Of a DNA stretch of 11,655 nucleotides, positions 6,690-11,655 are shown piece after piece. The DNA comes from an uncultured Eubacteriales bacterium. Lineage in GTDB: Bacteria > Bacillota > Clostridia > Oscillospirales > Oscillospiraceae. The stretch covers positions 1-11,655 of the forward strand of contig UQQF01000058.1 of NCBI GenBank assembly GCA_900543085.1. Reading direction: 5' to 3'. A program made the translations under genes and the position numbers. Each line of letters begins with the position of its first letter. Within the stretch, counting starts at the first letter, position 1. The notes beneath the pieces are model-generated. The model was not told the origin of the DNA. It did not search any database and worked only from the letters and a program-made list of their open reading frames with translations.

Positions 6690-8243
6690 TTGCTTGCCAA
6701 CAGCGTCCTCGGCAGGCTGTACGGCTTCTGGCTGTGCAGCGCCATATTCAACCTCCTGCGCGCCATTTACCGGCCGTTTGCGAGGGCTTTCCACAACAGC
6801 TCCATCGTCAATTTCCTGCGCCGCAGCCCGAAAATCGAGCTGTACTACGCCGCGAGCGTCACGGGCAGGGTGATAAACGCCGTCTGGTACTGGCTGGTAC
6901 ACGTCTTCAGCCTGGCCATGAAGGCTCTGTACGTCCCCGCCCGGCACAGCGCCATCGTGCGCGCGGCCTCCGGCTCGCACTTTTGCAACTTTGAATTCAT
7001 CATGTGCGCCTCGTTCCTGTGCATGTTCGTGGCTCCGCACTCGATGTGGTCCAACTCCTATGCGCTGCTGCTGGCGCTGGGACTGTTCGGCCTCTACTTC
7101 CTGATGGCCGCGGCCGGGAGCCGCGAGGCGGTCAGTCCGCTCGCGCTCGGCTTCCCGTTTTTGCTGTTCGTCCTGGCCGTCCCCGTGAGCCTTATCTTCA
7201 CCACGGACATGGGCGACAGCGTCAGGGTCGCAATGTTCTTCGTCGCGGCGTTCCTGTTCACCTATGTCTTCATGGCTGACCTGAGCAGCACCGAGCGGCT
7301 GGAGCGGCTGATGCGCTGGATATACTTCGCCGTGCTGCTCACGGCGGTATACGCCTGCTATCAGCGCGTGGTCGGCGTGGAGGTCAGCGCGTCGTACACC
7401 GACCTCTCGCTCAACTCCGGCGTGCCCGGGCGAGTGTACTCCACCCTGGACAACCCGAACAACTACGCGGAGTTCCTGGTGCTGTTCACGCCGCTGAGCG
7501 TGGCCTGGGCGATGCAGCGCAAGAAGCCCACGGCGAGGTTCTTCGCCTGCTGCGGCATAGCGCTGCCGCTGCTGGCGCTGGTCATGACCTACTGCCGCTC
7601 CGGCTGGCTGAGCATAGCGGTCAGCGCGCTGGTATTTGTATACTACCTCGACAAGCGTCTCATTCCCCCCGCCATTGTGGTGTGCATACTGGCCATACCC
7701 TTCCTGCCGGACAGCATAATGACCCGGCTGCTGAGCATCTTCAACTCCTCGGACAGCTCCGCCAACTTCCGCATACTGGTCTGGCAGGGCGTGCTGGACA
7801 TGCTCGGCGACTACGGCCTGACCGGCATCGGCATGGGACCGTACACCTTCGCCAACGTCTTCCCGCTCTACGCCGTGAACGAGCACACCACGGCGGTCGT
7901 GCACACGCAGATGCTCTATCTGGAGCTCTTTGTGGAGTGGGGCATCCTCGGCTTCATCGGCTTCATGTGGCTCATACTCCGCCACGTGAAAAACGCCGGC
8001 TTCGCGATAGTCCGCACCGGCGACCGCAAGGTCAGGTACGCGCTGATGGCGGCCTGCTCGTCCTTCTGCGGCATAGCGGTGCTGGCCGTGTTCGAGTATA
8101 TCTGGTACTACCCGCGTATACTCTTTGCATTTTTCATACTCTTGGGTATAAGCCTCGCCTGTATCAGGATGTCGGGTGGGAGCAACGGAGCAAAGGGGGC
8201 AATCTATGCAGATAAAAACCATCCTGGGAGAGAAACTCCGTGA
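6690..8243 (+). CDS. O-antigen ligase/polymerase-family (Wzy/WaaL-like) membrane protein
   Basis: A 517-residue polytopic membrane protein with the Wzy_C core, expected to polymerise lipid-linked oligosaccharides or transfer glycans outside the membrane. An N-terminal region of about 90 residues with basic amphipathic stretches precedes the hydrophobic core. Family landmarks are YCRSGW with Arg303, then GIGMGPYTF and a large extracytoplasmic loop. His405 follows in VVHTQMLYLELFVEWG, near the conserved Glu-Gly. The start is TTG 6690, with GAGGTGA 7 nt upstream and no better downstream start. It lies 36 nt after the DUF4330 gene, so they are probably co-transcribed. The last 38 nt overlap the DUF1538 gene; the tail after the final helix (about 22 residues) is hydrophilic. 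Family firm; whether polymerase or ligase is undecided. Confidence 0.9.
   Translation: MLANSVLGRLYGFWLCSAIFNLLRAIYRPFARAFHNSSIVNFLRRSPKIELYYAASVTGRVINAVWYWLVHVFSLAMKALYVPARHSAIVRAASGSHFCNFEFIMCASFLCMFVAPHSMWSNSYALLLALGLFGLYFLMAAAGSREAVSPLALGFPFLLFVLAVPVSLIFTTDMGDSVRVAMFFVAAFLFTYVFMADLSSTERLERLMRWIYFAVLLTAVYACYQRVVGVEVSASYTDLSLNSGVPGRVYSTLDNPNNYAEFLVLFTPLSVAWAMQRKKPTARFFACCGIALPLLALVMTYCRSGWLSIAVSALVFVYYLDKRLIPPAIVVCILAIPFLPDSIMTRLLSIFNSSDSSANFRILVWQGVLDMLGDYGLTGIGMGPYTFANVFPLYAVNEHTTAVVHTQMLYLELFVEWGILGFIGFMWLILRHVKNAGFAIVRTGDRKVRYALMAACSSFCGIAVLAVFEYIWYYPRILFAFFILLGISLACIRMSGGSNGAKGAIYADKNHPGRETP
8125..8152 (+). promoter_or_regulatory. Candidate internal promoter for the DUF1538 module
   Basis: TTGCAT (8125-8130), 16-nt spacer, TATAAG (8147-8152), inside the AT-rich end of the ligase gene. 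Predicted +1 near 8159 would give a leader of about 47 nt. ATACTCTT occurs twice (8118-8125 and 8136-8143), bracketing the -35 box, though it also simply encodes Ile-Leu in a membrane helix. Confidence 0.4.
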
Positions 8244-9747
8244 GTCTGTAGGCTCTGTAATTCCGATAGCGCTCATAGTGGCGCTGCTGTGCCTGTTCTT
8301 TGTGCCCATCTCCACCGACCTGATGCTGGCCTTTTTCATCGCCGTCATCTTCCTGATAGTAGGCATGGGTCTGTTCACCCTGGGCACGGAGGCGTCCATG
8401 ACGCCCATAGGCAACTATCTCGGCTCGCGCATGACCAAGTCGAAAAAGCTGGGGCTCATCATCGTGCTGAGCTTCATACTCGGCGTGGCAATAACCATCG
8501 CCGAGCCGGACTTGCAGGTGCTGGCCAACAACGTCCCGCACATCAACACCTGGGTGCTGATGCTCACCGTAAGCGTCGGCGTCGGCTTCTTCCTGGTGGT
8601 CAGTATGCTCCGCATTCTGCTGGGCATAGACCTCAAGTGGCTTCTTATAGGCTTCTATATAGTAGTATTCGCGCTTGCGGCCGTGTCCGACCCCGACTTC
8701 CTCAGCGTGGCGTTCGACTCCGGCGGCGTGACCACGGGTCCGATGACCGTGCCGTTCATCATGGCGCTGGGCGTCGGCGTCGCGTCCATACGCAGCGACA
8801 GAAACGCCGAGAGCGACAGCTTCGGCCTGGTCGGGCTGTGCTCCATAGGCCCCATCCTCGCCGTGCTCATACTCGGCTTTGTGTATGAGAGCGATACCAC
8901 CGGGGTCGGCGCGCAGGCCGTCACCAGCTACGCCAACACGGTGGAGCTTGGCACCAGCTATCTCGCGTCCATTCCGCACTACATGGCGGAGGTGGCGATG
9001 GCGCTGGCGCCCATCGTAGTCATATTCCTCATCTTCCAGGCGGTCTCGCTCAAGCTCAGGCGGCTGCCGTTCATGAAGATAGTCATAGGCATACTTTACA
9101 CCTATGTCGGCCTTGTGCTCTTCCTCACGGGCGTCAACGTCGGCTTCTCCTCCCTCGGCACGCTGCTGGGTCAGGAGATGGCCGCGAGCGAGTGGCGCTG
9201 GATGCTGGTGCCCGTGGCGATGGTCATGGGCTGGTTCATAATCCGCGCCGAGCCGGCCGTGCACGTGCTCAACAAGCAGGTCGAGGAGATGAGCGCGGGC
9301 GCGGTGAGCGAGAAGGCCATGGGCATAAGCCTCTCGGCGGCCATCGCCGTGGCCAACGGCCTGGCGCTGGTGCGCGTGCTCACGGGCGTCAACATACTCT
9401 GGTTCCTCGTCCCCGGCTATGTCGTGGCGCTGGCACTGAGCTTCTTCGTGCCCAAGATGTTCACGGCAATAGCCTTTGACTCCGGCGGCGTGGCCTCGGG
9501 TCCCATGACGGCGACGTTCATGCTGCCGCTGGCCATGGGCGCGAGCGAGGCCGTGGGCGGCAACGTCATGACCGACGCCTTCGGTCTGGTGGCCATGGTC
9601 GCCATGACGCCGCTTATAACCGTGCAGATCATGGGCGCGATCTACAAGGCCAAGGCCCACAAGGAGAGCCTCAGGCAGGAGGCCGTCGCCGAGGCCGTTG
9701 AGGCTGCCGGCAACGACGTAATAGAGCTCTGGGAGGTGGCGGAATGA
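8206..9747 (+). CDS. DUF1538 membrane protein with two homologous halves
   Basis: A 513-residue, highly hydrophobic inner-membrane protein of the DUF1538 family, transporter-like but with no substrate I know of. The two halves are related. AEP occurs at 99-101 and again at 348-350. AFDSGGVTTGPMT (169-181) matches AFDSGGVASGPMT (423-435), and each is followed by a small-residue helix, then FGLV and a Pro-containing helix. This duplication resembles transporters built from repeats, with the Asp-Ser-Gly-Gly turns as likely substrate or ion sites. The C-terminal 35 residues are cytoplasmic and charged. The start ATG 8206 has GGGGG 6-7 nt upstream and overlaps the ligase end by 38 nt. Its stop overlaps the PII-like start as ATGA, implying coupled synthesis and a physical partnership. 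Family firm; transport role inferred. Confidence 0.92.
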   Translation: MQIKTILGEKLRESVGSVIPIALIVALLCLFFVPISTDLMLAFFIAVIFLIVGMGLFTLGTEASMTPIGNYLGSRMTKSKKLGLIIVLSFILGVAITIAEPDLQVLANNVPHINTWVLMLTVSVGVGFFLVVSMLRILLGIDLKWLLIGFYIVVFALAAVSDPDFLSVAFDSGGVTTGPMTVPFIMALGVGVASIRSDRNAESDSFGLVGLCSIGPILAVLILGFVYESDTTGVGAQAVTSYANTVELGTSYLASIPHYMAEVAMALAPIVVIFLIFQAVSLKLRRLPFMKIVIGILYTYVGLVLFLTGVNVGFSSLGTLLGQEMAASEWRWMLVPVAMVMGWFIIRAEPAVHVLNKQVEEMSAGAVSEKAMGISLSAAIAVANGLALVRVLTGVNILWFLVPGYVVALALSFFVPKMFTAIAFDSGGVASGPMTATFMLPLAMGASEAVGGNVMTDAFGLVAMVAMTPLITVQIMGAIYKAKAHKESLRQEAVAEAVEAAGNDVIELWEVAE

Positions 9748-10415
9748 TACTCGATCTGGTGGCGGCCATAGTCGACCGCGACAAGGCCAAGTACATGGCC
9801 GACGTGTTTGAGAGCCACAAGCTGCCCCTGGTGCTGGCCATGCTGGGACGCGGCACCGCCTCGAGCGAGGTGCTCGACCTCTACGGCCTGGAGGCCAAGG
9901 AGAAGGCGCTGCTCATGACAGTGGCGGGCGCGGACATGACGAAGCAGCTCATACGCGCGGCCAAGCGCAAGCTGTTCATCGACGTGCCCGGCAACGGCAT
10001 CATGCTCGCCATACCGATCAAAAGCGTAGGAGGAGGTAAGACCTTGGCATTTCTATCCGGCGGCGCGGCTCCGGACGGCGCAGCGCCCGAAATGAAGTTT
10101 GACCATGAGCTTATCATGGCCGTCATAAACGAAGGACACACGGACCCGGTCATGGACGCGGCGCGCTCTGCCGGAGCAGCCGGCGGCACCGTCCTCCATG
10201 CAAAGGGCACCGGCGGCGCGCTCAGCCAGAAGTTCCTCGGCGTCTCCCTCGCCGACGAGAAGGAGGTCGTGCTGATAGTCTCCAAGGCCGGCGAAAAGGC
10301 CGCCATCATGAAGGCCATCGCCGACAACTGCGGCGTCGGCACGCCCTCCGGCGCGATCTCGTTCTCGCTGCCGATATCGTCCGTGGCCGGACTGCGCGTC
10401 CTCGACGACGACTGA
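9744..10415 (+). CDS. Tandem PII-like (GlnB-superfamily) regulatory protein
   Basis: A 223-residue cytosolic protein made of two PII-like ferredoxin-fold domains, about residues 1-95 and 117-216, joined by a Gly/Ala-rich linker. Domain 1 has LAMLGRGTASSEVLDLYG then FIDVPGNGIMLAIPIKSVGG. Domain 2 has GGTVLHAKGTGG then the typical ending GTPSGAISFSLPISSVAGL. PII trimers bind nucleotides and small metabolites and regulate transporters or enzymes through a flexible loop; here no Tyr51-type uridylylation site is evident. The ATG at 9744 overlaps the DUF1538 stop and has GGGAGG upstream. From context it probably controls the DUF1538 protein. The linker VGGGKTL is encoded by an SD sequence and TTG, so domain 2 may also be made alone from 10044. 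If trimers form, each may contain mixed domains. Confidence 0.87.
   Translation: MILDLVAAIVDRDKAKYMADVFESHKLPLVLAMLGRGTASSEVLDLYGLEAKEKALLMTVAGADMTKQLIRAAKRKLFIDVPGNGIMLAIPIKSVGGGKTLAFLSGGAAPDGAAPEMKFDHELIMAVINEGHTDPVMDAARSAGAAGGTVLHAKGTGGALSQKFLGVSLADEKEVVLIVSKAGEKAAIMKAIADNCGVGTPSGAISFSLPISSVAGLRVLDDD
10028..10046 (+). promoter_or_regulatory. In-frame internal ribosome-binding site and TTG between the two PII domains
   Basis: AGGAGGAGGT at 10028-10037 lies 7 nt (measured from AGGAGG at 10031-10036) before a TTG at 10044-10046 that is in frame with the PII gene. Initiation there would give a 123-residue protein starting MAFLSGGAAPDGAAPEM and containing only the second domain. Confidence 0.6.
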
Positions 10416-10427
10416 GGAGGCGGCAAC

Positions 10428-10700
10428 GTGAGACAGTGTATGGATTCCGAGAACCTGCACCGGCGATTGAAGCGCATCATAGGTCAGGTTCAGGCCATCG
10501 ACCGAATGATAGACGAGGACGTCCCCTGTGAGGATGTCCTCGCACAGATAAACGCCGCCAAGTCCGCCCTGCACAAGGCCGGCCAGGTAGTCCTGGAGGG
10601 GCACATCAAGCACTGCGTGCGCGACGGCATAGAGAACGGCGACGCGGACAAGACCATAGAGAGCTTCACCAAGGCGGTGGAGCGGTTTGCAAACTACTGA
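10428..10700 (+). CDS. CsoR/RcnR-family metal-sensing repressor (DUF156)
   Basis: A 90-residue all-helical DNA-binding repressor that senses metal or thiol stress as a tetramer. The sequence HRRLKRIIGQVQAIDRMI opens the first helix. Cys34, His59 and Cys63 occur with spacings of 25 and 4, the same as the Cu(I) ligands Cys36-His61-Cys65 of Mycobacterium tuberculosis CsoR. The His argues against a CstR-type persulfide sensor, which lacks it. There is an extra N-terminal Cys4. The start is GTG 10428, with GAGGAGG 7 nt upstream. It begins 12 nt after the PII stop and ends just before a terminator, so it is the last gene of the DUF1538-PII unit and no copper ATPase or chaperone is beside it. Metal identity is inferred; its target may be its own operon. 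Confidence 0.92.
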   Translation: MRQCMDSENLHRRLKRIIGQVQAIDRMIDEDVPCEDVLAQINAAKSALHKAGQVVLEGHIKHCVRDGIENGDADKTIESFTKAVERFANY

Positions 10701-10707
10701 AAAAATA

Positions 10708-10749
10708 TCCGGAGGCGCGGGCACAGACCCGTCGCCTCCGGACTTTTTT
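10708..10749. terminator. Bidirectional rho-independent terminator between convergent genes
   Basis: TCCGGAGGCG and CGCCTCCGGA form a perfect 10-bp outer stem. CGGG and CCCG pair inside around CACAGA with one bulged T, then CTTTTTT follows. The left side has AAAAAATA, so the minus strand also has a T-run. The T-run overlaps the DUF169 stop codon. It begins 7 nt after the repressor stop. Confidence 0.92.
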
Positions 10750-11518
10750 ATTTCTTCGGCATCAGATACTTATAGTACTTGCCCGGCATCTTGGGCTGGG
10801 AGGTGATGCCCGCAAAGCCGGTCGGGTAGCGGGCGTATCCGGCCTGGTGCACGGCCTCGATGCCCTTGGCGGTCGTCTCCAGGAACTTGGCGGGCAGGGC
10901 GAAGACCAGCTCGTCGTCCTGGGTGTGGCCGAACACGCGCTCGCCGCCGCCGGGGATGACGATGGTCGGCTCCTGCCGGGTGTAGACCTTGTTTATGTAG
11001 CTGGCGCAGGCCAGGCGGCCGAGGGTGTAGCTCGCCACGCCGTCGCCGGTGTAGTAGGCGTAGCCCTGAGCCAGGCGCGTGGCCTGGGCGCTGTTGCCGT
11101 ATACCAGCACGATGTCCGGATCGAACTCCGCCGACTCATACGGCGCTATCCAGATGGCGTCCGGCGCCTTGTCCAGCAGGACGTTGGCGGCCTCGATCTT
11201 AACCGCGGCCTCCTCCGTGCCGGCGTAGCCCGGCATGGCCACCTTGCCGGCCAGCAGGTTCTCGGTGGGCAGGTACCCGAAGGCGCACAGCGCCGGGGGA
11301 CATGCGTGGTCTTCCCTGCGGAACACCATGGTCAGCCCCATCCTGCGCGCCGCGCTCACGCCCTGGCAGGCGGTAAGCGGATAGCCGTATTTGTCCATGG
11401 GCATAATGGCGCCCTCCGGCGGCTCGGCGCCGTCGAACACCAGCTTTATAGCCACAGGATCGGTCTGGGGACGTATGTACTTCTTGACGTTCTCGAGGAA
11501 AAGGGTTTTGACTGACAT
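10748..11518 (-). CDS. DUF169-family protein of unknown function
   Basis: A 256-residue soluble protein of the DUF169 family (COG2043 as I recall), widespread in anaerobes and archaea with no assigned reaction. It has no signal peptide or membrane segment. Visible features are DPVAIKL near the N-terminus, then CQGVSAARRMG (Cys51) and HACPPALCAFGYLP (Cys73, Cys78). DIVLVYGNSAQATRL is at mid-protein, Cys171 lies in a small-residue helix, and a Gly-rich PGGGERVFG loop is at about 189-197. The clustered Cys residues could bind a metal, haem or Fe-S centre, but this is conjecture. The ATG at 11518 has GAGGAGG 7 nt upstream. It is transcribed toward the repressor gene and shares its terminator; no clear promoter is visible upstream. 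Confidence 0.88.
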   Translation of the reverse strand: MSVKTLFLENVKKYIRPQTDPVAIKLVFDGAEPPEGAIMPMDKYGYPLTACQGVSAARRMGLTMVFRREDHACPPALCAFGYLPTENLLAGKVAMPGYAGTEEAAVKIEAANVLLDKAPDAIWIAPYESAEFDPDIVLVYGNSAQATRLAQGYAYYTGDGVASYTLGRLACASYINKVYTRQEPTIVIPGGGERVFGHTQDDELVFALPAKFLETTAKGIEAVHQAGYARYPTGFAGITSQPKMPGKYYKYLMPKK

Positions 11519-11568
11519 TTGTACGCCTCCTCATGTGTGTTTTTTTGGGCGGCCACGCGCCCGGGTGG

Positions 11569-11587
11569 TGCAACCCGACGGGTTGCA
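11569..11587. repeat. Short perfect palindrome
   Basis: TGCAACCCG and CGGGTTGCA flank a single A. It lies upstream of the DUF169 gene and 7 nt from a second, larger inverted repeat. Neither arm is followed by a T-run, so it is not a standard terminator. Confidence 0.6.
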
Positions 11588-11593
11588 GACCTC

Positions 11594-11635
11594 CTGGGGG
11601 GCTTTCTTTGGTCTTGGCCAAAGAAAGCCCCCCAG
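11594..11635. repeat. Perfect 18-bp inverted repeat, candidate dispersed intergenic element
   Basis: Arms CTGGGGGGCTTTCTTTGG (11594-11611) and CCAAAGAAAGCCCCCCAG (11618-11635) pair without mismatch around TCTTGG. No T-run follows on either strand. With the palindrome at 11569-11587 it forms a compact two-hairpin block, more like a REP/MITE-type repeat than a terminator. Confidence 0.65.
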
Positions 11636-11655
11636 ACCCCGAAAGGAAAGCCGCT

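Noticed and set aside
6666..8414. Long minus-strand open frame (582 codons) opposite the ligase gene
   Set aside because: The product is His/Gln/Glu/Arg-rich with no motif, spans a real gene boundary, and mirrors a well-supported membrane protein.
8164..9660. Long minus-strand open frame (498 codons) opposite DUF1538
   Set aside because: Shadow of a duplicated hydrophobic protein; charged repetitive product, no recognisable domain.
11594..11635. Inverted repeat considered as an insertion-sequence end
   Set aside because: No transposase, no target-site duplication visible, and both arms are adjacent with a 6-nt loop.

Overview
The window looks like chromosomal DNA of a spore-forming, GC-rich Clostridia-type Firmicute, perhaps a gut Oscillospiraceae-like lineage. 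The support is a full-length spoIVA (spore-coat ATPase, found only in endospore formers), strong Shine-Dalgarno (SD) sites, GC-rich codon choice with frequent ATA Ile codons, and gene families common in anaerobic Firmicutes: ferredoxin-nitroreductase fusion, DUF4330, DUF1538 with PII-like, DUF169. The lineage is inference. I see no phage, insertion-sequence, CRISPR, tRNA or rRNA signature. Apart from a few short intergenic gaps the DNA is fully coding.

Left block (about 57-4952), all on the minus strand. In transcription order it holds an AlaX-type Ala-tRNA editing protein, spoIVA (with a convincing sigma-E promoter that overlaps the end of the alaX-like gene), an unknown lipoprotein, then a two-gene unit of an SGNH/GDSL hydrolase and a two-[4Fe-4S]-cluster nitroreductase. 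Paired strong hairpins end the block at 57-128. The hydrolase promoter is placed so that transcription should begin on the A of its ATG.

Middle block (about 5009-8243), plus strand, divergent from the editing gene. It holds a GT4 glycosyltransferase, a DUF4330 single-pass membrane protein and an O-antigen ligase/polymerase-like membrane protein. Together they look like a small surface-polysaccharide operon. The glycosyltransferase has no ordinary start codon: the ribosome-binding site and the protein homology both point to an ACG.

Right plus-strand module (8206-10700). A DUF1538 membrane protein made of two related halves is followed, with an ATGA overlap, by a single polypeptide carrying two PII-like domains, and then by a CsoR-family repressor with an intact Cys-His-Cys metal site. 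A rho-independent terminator follows. This is the best candidate for an under-described system: a membrane transporter-like protein, a PII-type controller and a metal-sensing repressor in one transcription unit. The two PII domains are joined by residues encoded by a near-perfect Shine-Dalgarno sequence followed by an in-frame TTG. That looks like the scar of a gene fusion or a working internal start.

Right end (10748-11655). A minus-strand DUF169 protein converges on the same terminator, and upstream of it lie two strong palindromes that look like a dispersed intergenic repeat. Bases 1-56 at the left edge hold only a 4-bp hairpin (CGGC-ttta-GCCG) and no recognisable gene.
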